Below are positions 1-7,965 of a stretch of DNA of 64,000 nt, piece after piece (the first letter of the stretch is position 1; every line of letters begins with the position of its first letter). The translations under genes and the position numbers were made by a program. The notes under the pieces are model-generated. The model saw only the letters and a list, made by a program, of their open reading frames with translations, was not told the origin of the DNA and did no database searches. The stretch comes from Paenibacillus amylolyticus (GTDB lineage Bacteria; Bacillota; Bacilli; Paenibacillales; Paenibacillaceae), in the NCBI RefSeq assembly GCF_001570725.1, contig NZ_BCNV01000005.1, forward strand, positions 496,001 through 560,000. Reading direction: 5' to 3'.

Positions 1-1
1 A

Positions 2-42
2 AACCCACTCTGTTGAAGAGTGGGTTCTGTCTTTCTTTTTAT
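2..42. terminator. Intrinsic terminator hairpin at left edge
   Basis: A perfect 9-bp stem (2-10 with 18-26) has a 7-base loop and is followed on the plus strand by a T-rich tract (CTGTCTTTCTTTTTAT). It could end an upstream plus-strand gene outside the window. It also lies just beyond the stop of the minus-strand transporter at 58, so it may serve both directions. Confidence 0.7.
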
Positions 43-57
43 CAAAAGAGAAGCTCG

Positions 58-1059
58 TTATTTCACTACGTCCGAATGTTTCTTGCCCCAGCTGTTCACG
101 CCGTCATCCTCAATAATGGAGATGGCTGCGTCCGCGATGTCGGGGTTCGTCATCAACTTCTCCTGAATACGGAACTTGATGTCATCTGCATCAGCCAGGC
201 TGAGTCCTTTGGTCAGTTCAATCAGACCTTCGACATGATAATAACGGCCTTCCTGAATGATACGCATCATCTGAATATCAGCAACGTGTGTGTCTGCGAG
301 AATAGTCTGGGACACTTTGTCCTCAATATCCTGTGGAGCGGCTACCCCGATCAATCCGATCATATTATCGTAACCAACCCGGAAGGCTACAGCGATCATC
401 AGACATCCAATAATCGTTGTCACAATGCCGTCGAGCAATGCAAAATTGGTCAAGGCAATGACTACGACGGAGATTAGCGCAAGCAGGGCACCGAGTACAG
501 CGACAACATCTTCGTAGAATACGAGACGGGTTGGCGGTGCAGCCCGGCCTACATTTTTGATGGCAGCAGGTACCAGGGCAAATCCGGCGGCTTTGGGTGC
601 GCGTGCTTCTTTGAGAATTTCCTTCATGGCTTTGATCAGAATGGCCCCGTCGATCAGAATGTTCAAGATGAGCACACCAATGTTAATCCAGAGCCCCCCG
701 GAATGACCGGCAGGATGTTGGAGCAGGTGAATCCCCTCATGAATCGTCTCATAGGCCATAATTGTCACGACAATAACGGCGATCATGCAGAAAATGTTAA
801 TGACCCGTCCGAATCCGGTCGGGAAGCGGCGTGTAGGTTTTTTCTCGGACAACACACTTCCGACAAATACAAAACCTTGGTTAATGGCATCAGCGAGTGA
901 ATGCATCGCCGAAGCGAACATGGCGCCACTGCCACTGAATAGGAAGGCTCCCCCTTTGCACACAGCAAGAACAGCATTACCTGCCATCGCTACGGCGGAG
1001 GATGTGTTTCCTTTTTTGACGAGAGACATAAAGCTCTCAGACTTCGGTTGTTCAGCCAC
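58..1059 (-). CDS. Cation diffusion facilitator (CDF) family transporter
   Basis: A 333-residue polytopic membrane protein of the CDF family, whose members export divalent metals such as Zn, Fe or Mn in exchange for protons. The N-terminal half carries a TM2-type metal site, HSLADxxN (His53, Asp57, Asn60). A second acidic site, EDVVAVLG, lies in a later helix and recalls the SLC30A9-like branch rather than the classical HxxxD pair. The C-terminal ~90 residues match the soluble cytoplasmic domain of CDF dimers. The start is a GTG preceded by GGGAGG about 10 bases upstream. The gene is monocistronic, and its substrate metal cannot be read from the sequence. Confidence 0.88.
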   Translation of the reverse strand: MAEQPKSESFMSLVKKGNTSSAVAMAGNAVLAVCKGGAFLFSGSGAMFASAMHSLADAINQGFVFVGSVLSEKKPTRRFPTGFGRVINIFCMIAVIVVTIMAYETIHEGIHLLQHPAGHSGGLWINIGVLILNILIDGAILIKAMKEILKEARAPKAAGFALVPAAIKNVGRAAPPTRLVFYEDVVAVLGALLALISVVVIALTNFALLDGIVTTIIGCLMIAVAFRVGYDNMIGLIGVAAPQDIEDKVSQTILADTHVADIQMMRIIQEGRYYHVEGLIELTKGLSLADADDIKFRIQEKLMTNPDIADAAISIIEDDGVNSWGKKHSDVVK

Positions 1060-1253
1060 TTCGGTTGTTCCTCCCAGATCAATGTATTAGGTGTAGAAAA
1101 GGCAGTTTATCTATATAGCATGTGCATTTCCACTAAATGTTATTATAACCGCTTTGACATATCCCAGCATTATGCAAAAAAGGTCATATCATCATGCTAT
1201 TCATGTGATCCATAGGGAGTAGGCTGGTTCCAGCTTGGACACGTTACACTTCT

Positions 1254-1850
1254 TCAGTACTCGATGGCCTCAATGGCACGTAAATTCCGGTTGGATTGTT
1301 CCAAAAGCTCCGTAAACGTCCCGGCGACATAATATACGAAATCCGGATCATGCACGTACATAATAATCTGCCCAACCGTTCCTTGCTCTGTCGGATCAAA
1401 ATCGAACATCAGATACAGTGAGCCACCTCCAAGCATGCCAAACGTAATCCATTTCTTTTGAAAAAGGTAGGGCTTGATTCGGGGATCAATCTCATGGATC
1501 TCTTCTTCGGTAAAATAGTCATCCATGCGGTTCTCCACCAGCGTGGACTGTTCCTTTTGAATCTTTTCCAGGGATAACAGGTAAAATGGCTCGGATTCTC
1601 GTCCTTCCTCTAGGCTTGGATACAAGACATGAAAGCCATAACCACTCCCATTTTTACGTTTATAGAAAGCACGAAAATCAGCAGGTAATTGAATACCGTG
1701 CTCACGCTCGAATGCGTCAAGCTGCTCATCCGTCACGCCATCAAACTCGCGATAAGCCTCCAAGAGCTCCCGGTTTTCCTCATCCTGTACCTTTTCCTCC
1801 AGCAAAACATCCAGTTCATCCATCAATTCATATATACGTTGTTCTGACAT
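1254..1850 (-). CDS. SMI1/KNR4 (SUKH) family protein
   Basis: A 198-residue acidic, soluble protein with the SUKH signature in its middle: a helix with LDAFEREHGIQLPADFRAFY followed by the N-G-S-G-YGF turn. SUKH proteins are often immunity proteins against contact-dependent or secreted toxins, but many are stand-alone genes of unknown role. No toxin gene lies beside it here, so an immunity function is not supported by context. I chose the second ATG (1850) because GGAGGGG sits six bases before it; the first ATG at 1865 lies upstream of that site and has none of its own. Confidence 0.75.
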   Translation of the reverse strand: MSEQRIYELMDELDVLLEEKVQDEENRELLEAYREFDGVTDEQLDAFEREHGIQLPADFRAFYKRKNGSGYGFHVLYPSLEEGRESEPFYLLSLEKIQKEQSTLVENRMDDYFTEEEIHEIDPRIKPYLFQKKWITFGMLGGGSLYLMFDFDPTEQGTVGQIIMYVHDPDFVYYVAGTFTELLEQSNRNLRAIEAIEY

Positions 1851-2020
1851 CCAGTTCCCCTCCATATGAGCTATTCAGATAATAAGGTGAGTGATATGCG
1901 AGCAATCTGTGCCTGATTTTCACCTCATATTATAGTTATAATCCGAAAAATCACACAAGAATCTAGAGTCTTGTCTTACGTACTACAATGGTCTCATTAT
2001 TTAAACCAAACAACAAATAA

Positions 2021-2057
2021 AGCGTGGGTTACAGGGGCAATCCCTGTAACCCACGCT
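2021..2057 (-). terminator. Strong intrinsic terminator of the dioxygenase operon
   Basis: A perfect 16-bp stem (2021-2036 with 2042-2057) around a 5-base loop lies about 50 bases past the stop of the minus-strand gene at 2107. On the minus strand the stem is followed by the T-rich TTTATTTGTTGTTT. Confidence 0.85.
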
Positions 2058-2106
2058 AATTATTTATCTGCTTTATAAATGAAACTAATCTTTTACATAG
2101 TCCTCT

Positions 2107-2877
2107 TTATTCAAACTTCCAACAGGACAGACTAAGGTTGCCATACTGATAGGCTTTGAACAGGAGCGATGCTCGCTTGTTCTGATCACCTGCGCCCATG
2201 GCAAGCAACAGCGGTACAAAATGCTCCGGCGTAGGCACGGCAGCTTGAGCTGAAGGTGCCAGTTTATCATAGGAGAAGAGAGACGCCGTATCCCAACTCA
2301 CCAGCTTGTCATGCAGCCAGTTGTCGAACTCTGATGCCCACGGGTCAACGCCATTACTTTCCCAGTTCAATCGACGTAGATTGTGGACGGTTCCTCCGCT
2401 GCCAATCACGAGAATGTCTTGCTCACGCAAAGAAGCGAGTGCCTGTCCGACCTGATATTGCTGCTCACCAGTCAGATAGCGATTCACCGACAAGGCAACT
2501 ACGGGAATATCCGCATCCGGATAGAGCAGGCGCAGAACGACCCAGGCGCCGTGATCCAGGCCACGAACATCATCCGTCTGTACCGGAATCCCAGCTTCCG
2601 CAAATAGACGCTCCACCTCGGCTGTGGTCTCTGCCTGTCCTTGAGCCGGGTACTTGATCTGATACAGCTCGGGCTGGAAACCGCCGAAATCATAGATGGT
2701 CTCGTAATTGGCTACCGAAGATACAAGCTGAGTTGTGGATTCCCAGTGAGCAGAGAACAATACGATTGCTTTGGGTTTCGGCAGTTCCTGTCCGAGTTTC
2801 TGCAAAAATTCGGTGTACACATTCTCCTCCAGTGCCAGTGATGGCGCACCGTGAGCAATAAACAGGGATGGCATCAT
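2107..2877 (-). CDS. DODA/LigB-type extradiol ring-cleavage dioxygenase
   Basis: A 256-residue cytoplasmic protein of the class III extradiol dioxygenase (LigB) superfamily, like YgiD (4,5-DOPA dioxygenase). These are single-iron or zinc enzymes acting on catechol-type rings. The N-terminal MPSLFIAHGAPSLAL and the FSAHWES motif supply the conserved metal-ligand histidines, and a third region, LDHGAWVVLRLLYP, is also typical. The start is the ATG at 2877, which overlaps the stop of the upstream carboxylesterase as TAATG; the reading frame is open farther upstream but that part lies inside the neighbour. The overlap indicates translational coupling. The natural substrate is unknown. Confidence 0.85.
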   Translation of the reverse strand: MMPSLFIAHGAPSLALEENVYTEFLQKLGQELPKPKAIVLFSAHWESTTQLVSSVANYETIYDFGGFQPELYQIKYPAQGQAETTAEVERLFAEAGIPVQTDDVRGLDHGAWVVLRLLYPDADIPVVALSVNRYLTGEQQYQVGQALASLREQDILVIGSGGTVHNLRRLNWESNGVDPWASEFDNWLHDKLVSWDTASLFSYDKLAPSAQAAVPTPEHFVPLLLAMGAGDQNKRASLLFKAYQYGNLSLSCWKFE

Positions 2878-3551
2878 TATGAATTCAGTCCTTTCGGGTC
2901 TTCGGTAGTCAGATTTGCATCCGTCCGAAGCCATTGTTGGAATTGTTGATATAGATCGGGGGTCACTTGGTGCCCACCGTTGTAAGGAACATATGTGACG
3001 TGTTTCGTAAGTTGACGGAAGAAATCGGCGTTATCTTCGCCCAGCTGAAGCGGGAATAGATGGTCTTGATCTCCATGGGAGATGAACACAGACAGCTCCG
3101 AATCGGGTTGCAGCTTGTACTCGTCTTTCACAAATTGCGGGATGTATCCACTCATGGCTACTATACCTTTAATGGCATCTCCCATGATTAGCGATAAAGT
3201 CATGGCCATAATAGCACCTTTGCTGAATCCGGCGATATAACGCCGCGTGGGATCAATCGCATATTTGGCAGACAGATCAACAATCAACTGTTGCAGTCCC
3301 AGTACGGAGGCATCATATAATTCGCGGATGGGATTGCCGATGCTTTTAATCTGAAAATAAGCATAACCACTACCCTGAACGATAGGCCCACGGATGGCAA
3401 CAATAATAAAATCAGACTGTAGCGGCTCCATCAAACGAAGCATATCCTGCTCATCCGATCCCATGCCATGTAAGGCAAAGATTACAGGGTAACGTTGATC
3501 TGCATTGTAATGGGACGGTAAGCGGACTTCATGTATATAAGGAGAATTCAT
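2877..3551 (-). CDS. Alpha/beta hydrolase, phospholipase/carboxylesterase family
   Basis: A 224-residue alpha/beta-hydrolase. The nucleophile elbow GFSKG, a later Asp in the SHGDQDHLFP motif and a His in NGGHQVTPD form the expected Ser-Asp-His triad, and the oxyanion region ALHGMGSDEQDM resembles that of YpfH/LysoPL-type carboxylesterases. It has no signal peptide, so it should act in the cytosol on short-chain or aryl esters. It is first in a two-gene operon with a ring-cleaving dioxygenase, a pairing common in Bacillales, which hints at joint processing of aromatic compounds. The ATG at 3551 has AGGTGG eight bases upstream. Confidence 0.85.
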   Translation of the reverse strand: MNSPYIHEVRLPSHYNADQRYPVIFALHGMGSDEQDMLRLMEPLQSDFIIVAIRGPIVQGSGYAYFQIKSIGNPIRELYDASVLGLQQLIVDLSAKYAIDPTRRYIAGFSKGAIMAMTLSLIMGDAIKGIVAMSGYIPQFVKDEYKLQPDSELSVFISHGDQDHLFPLQLGEDNADFFRQLTKHVTYVPYNGGHQVTPDLYQQFQQWLRTDANLTTEDPKGLNS

Positions 3552-3791
3552 TGAAAACACCACCTGATGAGGATTGAGTTACAACTATCGTTCTGACAAT
3601 AAAGTTACAATAAAAGTTCACCAATATGAAATAAATATTCTTATTTATGAACAAAATTTATCATGGTTTCATTGTAGGGTCAATACTTTTTTTGTATGAT
3701 GAATATATGTTCTTTATAAGAAACCCTGAATAGTTTTGAAAGAAGTGACGCTGTGCGTGGTTCATATCTTATTCCCGAGGACGTGATCAGG

Positions 3792-4157
3792 ATGTTAAAG
3801 CGTATCGTGCCTATTTTGAGAATATTTGATGAAAATAAAGCTAGAGAGTTTTACCTTGAATACCTGGGTTTCCAATTGGATTGGGAACATCGATTTGAGC
3901 AAGATATGCCCTTATATATGCAGGTTTCGCTCGATTCCATCGTGATTCATCTATCCGAACATCATGGAGATTGTACACCTGGAGCTGCCTTGCGCGTGGA
4001 AACAGATAACTTGGATACATTCCATGGTGCACTTCGTCAGAAAGAGTACAAACATGCGAGACCCGGTATAGAGGAGACCCCTTGGCAATCAAGAGAAATG
4101 ACCGTGACAGATCCGTTTGGTAATCGGATTATATTTGTTGAGGCAAGCGCCGAATAG
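3792..4157 (+). CDS. Glyoxalase/bleomycin-resistance superfamily protein
   Basis: A 121-residue vicinal-oxygen-chelate fold protein. It opens with the usual beta-strand and helix (VPILRIFDENKAREFYLEYLG) and ends with the strand VTDPFGNRIIFVE. Members include glyoxalases, antibiotic-binding proteins and dioxygenases, and this one is closest to the bleomycin-binding-like group; its ligand cannot be told. An ATG at 3792 with GAGG 11 bases upstream is preferred over a GTG at 3753 in the same frame, whose extra 13 residues do not look like part of the fold. It is divergently oriented from the carboxylesterase operon. Confidence 0.8.
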   Translation: MLKRIVPILRIFDENKAREFYLEYLGFQLDWEHRFEQDMPLYMQVSLDSIVIHLSEHHGDCTPGAALRVETDNLDTFHGALRQKEYKHARPGIEETPWQSREMTVTDPFGNRIIFVEASAE

Positions 4158-4160
4158 ATA

Positions 4161-4180
4161 ACCTGAAGAAGCGACGCGGA
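4161..4180. repeat. Fragment of the TTTACAC-type intergenic repeat
   Basis: ACCTGAAGAAGCGA just after the glyoxalase stop matches 14 bases in the larger repeat at 58592-58779. It is probably a decayed end of the same family. The match is too short to be sure. Confidence 0.35.
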
Positions 4181-4224
4181 CGACTGGTGTCTTAAATTGA
4201 TTAATAGAAGGGGAGGGACGCGAT

Positions 4225-4764
4225 ATGGATATCGGCTTGGCTATTCGTACGATCCGCAAACAGAAACAGATTACGATCATGCAGATGTGCGAGGGCACGG
4301 GGTTGTCCAAAGGTTTTATCAGCAACGTGGAAAACAACAAAACGTCACCTTCCATCGCTACGCTTGAAAGTATTGCGGATTATCTGGAAGTGCCACTTCC
4401 CTATTTGTTGCTGACACCGGAGCAACGGATGAACGTGGTGCGCAAGAACGAGCGCAAGGAAACGACAGCAGGAAGTGGACAGATCAAAGTGCAGCAGCTT
4501 ACCGCCAAAGGTGCAATGCGCATGTCCATTGTGGAGTTACCGCCAGGTGCATCGACTGGGGTTAGCAAACATGCCGGGGAGGAAAGTCATCTGGTGTTGC
4601 AGGGCAAAATTCGTGCGGAGCAATGCGAAGATGTGGAAGTTCTTGAAGCGGGTGATTCGTTCACCTGGAATGCAGTTGTGCCCCATGAAGTGACTAACAT
4701 TGGTGAGGAGCCTGCGGTGGTGCTCATTGCGGTGTCCAAAGAATTAGGTTTGGATCATTTATAG
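4225..4764 (+). CDS. XRE-family transcriptional regulator with C-terminal cupin domain
   Basis: A 179-residue regulator. Residues ~1-65 form a helix-turn-helix of the Cro/C1 (XRE) type with the recognition region GLSKGFISNVENNKTSPS. Residues ~90-178 form a small beta-barrel cupin (EESHLVLQGKIRAEQ, SFTWNAVVPHEVTNIGEEPAVVLIAVS) that normally senses a small ligand. Such XRE-cupin proteins regulate amino acid, polyamine or antibiotic-resistance genes. The start has AAGGGGAGGG at good distance. It follows the glyoxalase gene by 67 bases on the same strand and could share its transcript. It ends at a clear terminator. Confidence 0.88.
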   Translation: MDIGLAIRTIRKQKQITIMQMCEGTGLSKGFISNVENNKTSPSIATLESIADYLEVPLPYLLLTPEQRMNVVRKNERKETTAGSGQIKVQQLTAKGAMRMSIVELPPGASTGVSKHAGEESHLVLQGKIRAEQCEDVEVLEAGDSFTWNAVVPHEVTNIGEEPAVVLIAVSKELGLDHL

Positions 4765-4770
4765 AATAAA

Positions 4771-4840
4771 AAAAGGACGGCTCCCAAGTCATGAACATGC
4801 GAACATGCATACATGTACAATGGGAAACGTCCTTTTATAT
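4771..4840 (+). terminator. Intrinsic terminator after XRE-cupin gene
   Basis: AAAAGGACG (4771-4779) pairs with CGTCCTTTT (4828-4836), and the stem is extended by TCCCA/TGGGA inside a long loop. It ends in a T-rich stretch a few bases after the regulator's stop codon. Confidence 0.7.
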
Positions 4841-4877
4841 TTCTAACGAACAATAAGGTGAGAGAGGTTCGTTAGAA
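4841..4877. repeat. Short AACGAA-type palindromic repeat
   Basis: TTCTAACGAA (4841-4850) and TTCGTTAGAA (4868-4877) are a perfect 10-bp inverted repeat around 17 bases including AATAAGGTG. The same ends and the AATAAGGTG core occur in the long element at 52637-52835, so this looks like a minimal copy of that family. Confidence 0.7.
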
Positions 4878-4899
4878 AAGACAGAGGGAGACTCTGTCT
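4875..4899 (-). terminator. Intrinsic terminator of the SDR gene
   Basis: On the minus strand AGACAGAG, a 5-base loop and CTCTGTCT are followed by TTTTC. The hairpin begins at the SDR stop codon, so the stop lies inside the stem. Confidence 0.7.
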
Positions 4900-5617
4900 A
4901 TTGTGGATTGGTCGTCCAGATGCCTGCTGCTTTGACGAAGACACGGTCCGACAGCTTGAGTGTTGCGAGTGCAAGTTCAGCTACATCTTCCGCTTGCATC
5001 ATGCGATCTTCGTCGCCAATTTTCAGTCCGGCATTGGTCGCAAGCTCCGTATTGACTGTGCTTGGTGTCAGCGCCGTTACACGAATGTTGGACTTACGCA
5101 CTTCCTGCATCAGGGATTCGGTCATGCCGAGTAGCGCAAACTTGGATGCACAGTAAGCTGAACCTGTAGCGAATCCGCGCTCACCTGCAGTGGAAGCGAT
5201 ATTGATGATGCTACCGCTACTTTCCTTGATCATGCTTGGAAGGACAGCGCGTGTAACGTAGTATGTACCCATTACATTGACATGCAGGATGCGTTCCCAC
5301 TCTTCTGGGTCCATATCCAACAATGTGCCGAAGCTTGCGATACCTGCATTGTTGATCAGGATATCCACTGCGCCGAGTTCCATCTCAATGGCTGCTACAG
5401 CGGCTTCCGCCTGTGTGCGATCCGAGATGTCTGCTACAGCACTGGTTACTTTCACGCCGTATTCTTGACTAAGTGATTGTTGAAGAGCCTGAAGATCTGA
5501 AGCGGTACGTGCAATAAGTCCAAGGTGCACACCTTCTTTGGCAAGTGCTTCAGCGATGGCACGGCCGATACCTTTTCCGGCACCTGTGATGATAGCTGTT
5601 TTATTTTTAAGTTCCAT
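4898..5617 (-). CDS. SDR oxidoreductase, 3-ketoacyl-ACP reductase-like (FabG family)
   Basis: A 239-residue classical short-chain dehydrogenase/reductase. It has the cofactor-binding TGAGKGIGRAIA motif at the N-terminus, the structural NNAG motif, catalytic Ser in IASTAGERG and the YCASK (YxxxK) active site. The Arg in the LIARTASDL strand end suggests NADPH preference. It closely resembles annotated 3-ketoacyl-ACP reductases of Bacillales, which are distinct from the fatty-acid-operon fabG and often have unknown true substrates. It is monocistronic, with a terminator directly after it and a transposon-like repeat 26 bases upstream of its start. Confidence 0.88.
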   Translation of the reverse strand: MELKNKTAIITGAGKGIGRAIAEALAKEGVHLGLIARTASDLQALQQSLSQEYGVKVTSAVADISDRTQAEAAVAAIEMELGAVDILINNAGIASFGTLLDMDPEEWERILHVNVMGTYYVTRAVLPSMIKESSGSIINIASTAGERGFATGSAYCASKFALLGMTESLMQEVRKSNIRVTALTPSTVNTELATNAGLKIGDEDRMMQAEDVAELALATLKLSDRVFVKAAGIWTTNPQ

Positions 5618-5643
5618 GTGGGTAATTCCTCCTTAGAAATGGA

Positions 5644-5809
5644 CTAGGGCGTGTCTAAAAACTCCGAAGGAAGCAGATTTTGCTGAATTTTCGTTCCAAG
5701 CAAGGAAGTTTTCTGCAGGCGTGCCGGGGCACGTCAAGGGAAAGTGACGCAGCATGGGGCGAAAAGGCGGTAAAAGATGCACTTCAGCGAGTTTTGAGAC
5801 ACGTCCTAG
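5644..5809. mobile_element. MITE-like element with 13-bp terminal inverted repeats
   Basis: CTAGGGCGTGTCT (5644-5656) and AGACACGTCCTAG (5797-5809) are inverted repeats matching at 12 of 13 positions. They bound 166 bp with no credible coding sequence. A TA at each outer edge would fit a Tc1/mariner/IS630-type TA target duplication. A solitary copy of the right end occurs at 27314. The element lies just upstream of the SDR gene and could alter its promoter. Confidence 0.6.
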
Positions 5810-5857
5810 CACTCAATTATACTATTATTACCCACAGTTCGGAAATTGGCTTCATCA

Positions 5858-6757
5858 CTATTTGGTAATCTCGATGCTGCCAGAAGAAGTACGGGCCTTG
5901 ATCACTTCCCGGCTCACCATTGGAGATTCAGGCACATCTATACTTCCGGAAGTAGCCTTAGCATCATAGATTCCGTCAAAATCAGGTGCAGCTTGAATGA
6001 AAATATCTCCAGATGTTCCGGATGCATTGATTGGCGCAGAATGGGACTGTTCAATATGAATGCTACCCGAGGTGAATTGAACATCGGCCGCACCATTCAA
6101 TTCAGTGATCTCAATATCTCCTGATTTAATCTCACTGTTTACTTGACCGACTATCTGATCAGCAGTGAAGCTTCCGGATGTCTGTTTCACGGTCATATCT
6201 CCATCAATCATGGAAGCGTTAATGTCACCCGAAGTTAGAGCCAATTCAATATTGGGTACCTTGATATTTTCCAGACGAATGGAACCTGAGGTATTATTCA
6301 GCTCAAGCTGATTGGCATTCAGACCTGTCAGATCCCAGTCACTTGAAGAAGAATCCAGCTTAACCTCATTTAACTGGTGTCCTTCAGGCAGGGCAACCGT
6401 TATTGTGGAGTCTTGATCATTCCAATACAGGGTAAAAAATTGCAATCGATCACGTTCTGTCTGAGACAGTTGGAATGTGCCGTTGGATAAGGTGGCTTGT
6501 TCGAAGCTTTTGACTACGGCAGGGTCCCATTTGCCATCCACTTCGATATAACCATTTGAATCCGGGCTTACGACAAATTCAATATCCGCACTGAAACTCG
6601 CATTCATGACAATGTTCTGTAATTCATCTGCTTTGAAATCCCATCGTTTGGAGTAATGCTCTCGTTCATCTCCAAACTGAACCCCATAGATGGATGTCCC
6701 AAGCAAACCTATTCCAATACATATCACGGCCAAAGCAAGCCATTTCTTGGTACTCAT
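5858..6757 (-). CDS. Membrane-anchored DUF4097 beta-strand repeat protein
   Basis: A 299-residue protein with one N-terminal membrane segment (about residues 5-25) and an extracytoplasmic right-handed beta-solenoid built from repeats of the SGSI/SGDI type (for example SGSIRLENI, SGDINASMI, SGSFTADQI, SGDIEITEL, SGSIHIEQS, SGSIDVPES). This is the DUF4097 family. Its function is unknown; it is often called a putative adhesin. Its start overlaps the stop of the DUF1700 gene by four bases (ATGA), and it is last in a PadR-DUF1700-DUF4097 operon, a conserved Firmicute arrangement thought to respond to envelope stress. Confidence 0.88.
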   Translation of the reverse strand: MSTKKWLALAVICIGIGLLGTSIYGVQFGDEREHYSKRWDFKADELQNIVMNASFSADIEFVVSPDSNGYIEVDGKWDPAVVKSFEQATLSNGTFQLSQTERDRLQFFTLYWNDQDSTITVALPEGHQLNEVKLDSSSSDWDLTGLNANQLELNNTSGSIRLENIKVPNIELALTSGDINASMIDGDMTVKQTSGSFTADQIVGQVNSEIKSGDIEITELNGAADVQFTSGSIHIEQSHSAPINASGTSGDIFIQAAPDFDGIYDAKATSGSIDVPESPMVSREVIKARTSSGSIEITK

Positions 6758-7347
6758 GCGGAAATATCCCCTTTCATCGTGTTTTTATTCCATCTAATAT
6801 ATTGAAGAGTGACCCTTTTGAAGGCTTTAAAAACGTACTTGGATGCAATGGCAAAACAAATGCCGACACCGAAAGCGCCAATCGCAACGAAGATCTCTGC
6901 TTTATCGAGTTGGCTCAGGAATACGAAATCCACAACCGCTGCCACAGGAGCCAATACCAGCAAGGAAAGGCTGGCAATAACAAGCCATACCGACCACATC
7001 ATGAGACCAAGAGGAATGCCAAGAATCAGATTCAGGAATAACAGGCCGATGGCTGTGAAGAAGTTGCGAGTGGCTCTGGTGCTGTTTCTGGGTGACCGCA
7101 TTTCGCGATACGTCGGTGCATAGAATGCATCTGAACCCGGCGTATGAATGTCATAACGATCACCAAGTGCTTCCTTGGCGATCTCTTCCGGGTGTCCGAG
7201 TTCCCGAGCAATCTCTTCTTCCAGTCTGCCTTCTCGTAGTCCAAGCTCGAAATGTTGATCATAGTCGGCGAGCAACTCAGCCCGTTCGAATGGGTCCATC
7301 GGCCGTAGATGAACTTCCATGGCTTTCATAAATTGTTGTCTATTCAT
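6754..7347 (-). CDS. DUF1700 (HAAS-domain) membrane protein
   Basis: A 197-residue protein. The cytoplasmic N-terminal helices (LRPMDPFERAELLADYDQHF ... ELGHPEEIAKEALGD) match the HAAS/DUF1700 domain. They are followed by three hydrophobic segments (about residues 90-125 and 135-160) and a short basic tail. HAAS proteins act beside PadR regulators, probably as sensors that link the regulator to the membrane. I place the start at the ATG at 7347, overlapping the end of the PadR gene by eight bases; an in-frame upstream codon at 7365 is possible. Confidence 0.85.
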   Translation of the reverse strand: MNRQQFMKAMEVHLRPMDPFERAELLADYDQHFELGLREGRLEEEIARELGHPEEIAKEALGDRYDIHTPGSDAFYAPTYREMRSPRNSTRATRNFFTAIGLLFLNLILGIPLGLMMWSVWLVIASLSLLVLAPVAAVVDFVFLSQLDKAEIFVAIGAFGVGICFAIASKYVFKAFKRVTLQYIRWNKNTMKGDISA

Positions 7348-7669
7348 TAGGGGTTCCTTCCTCAATCAGATTTGCGACATTGCGCACAAAATCATTCCAC
7401 TCTGTAGTCAGTGCCGTCATGTAGATGCGACCTGTATCGGACAGTCGGTAATACTTGCGCGGCGGTCCTTCAGTTGATTCTTGCAGGTAGGTGGTGCAGT
7501 AACCGTCATTAACAAGTCGGCGAAGCAAGGGATACAGTGCACCTTCAGCAACTTCAATATGTTTGGAGACCGCCTGAGCCAGTTCGTAGCCATAACGATC
7601 CTGGCGGTTAATCAATACCAGGACGCACAGCTCCAATACTCCTTTTTTGAACTGGATGTTCACATTCAC
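7340..7669 (-). CDS. PadR-family transcriptional regulator
   Basis: A 109-residue winged-helix protein of the compact PadR subfamily 2. It shows the KGVLELCVLVLINRQDRYGYELAQ helices, GALYPLLRRLVNDG recognition helix, and the PPRKYYRLSDTG wing. It starts with GTG preceded by AGGAGG seven bases upstream. It leads the operon with the DUF1700 and DUF4097 genes and probably represses its own promoter. The upstream stretch (about 7690-7740) contains AT-rich sequence with TAGTATATATTG and repeated TAGTAG that may hold the operator, but I cannot define it. Confidence 0.9.
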   Translation of the reverse strand: MNVNIQFKKGVLELCVLVLINRQDRYGYELAQAVSKHIEVAEGALYPLLRRLVNDGYCTTYLQESTEGPPRKYYRLSDTGRIYMTALTTEWNDFVRNVANLIEEGTPNE

Positions 7670-7865
7670 ACAGGTTCCTCCTTCGTAGCTTCATTTATCG
7701 CTAGTATATATTGTTCAGTAGTAGTGGAATCATCATAGCATTCAGTACTGTTTAATGCAAGGTAGTGATTTTAGTATAGTTCCGTATCACAATTGATCGA
7801 TAATCTATTCGTTTGATGCTGATCCGGAGCTGAAGCCGTCCGTATAACTATAATTCAGCATACGC

Positions 7866-7912
7866 AAAAACCGGATCGGTTACTTCCGTCTGGAGGCGGA
7901 TTCCGATCCGGT
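7866..7912 (-). terminator. Intrinsic terminator of the FAD-Rieske gene
   Basis: A 10-bp stem (ACCGGATCGG at 7870-7879 with CCGATCCGGT at 7903-7912) encloses an inner CCGTC/GGCGG stem. On the minus strand it is followed by TTTTTG. Apart from this hairpin, 7670-7965 holds only the upstream region of the PadR operon. Confidence 0.8.
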
Positions 7913-7965
7913 CTGAGAGATGAACTTTTGGTTCTTCGGTTTACAGATTAATCGCTACACGTCGG

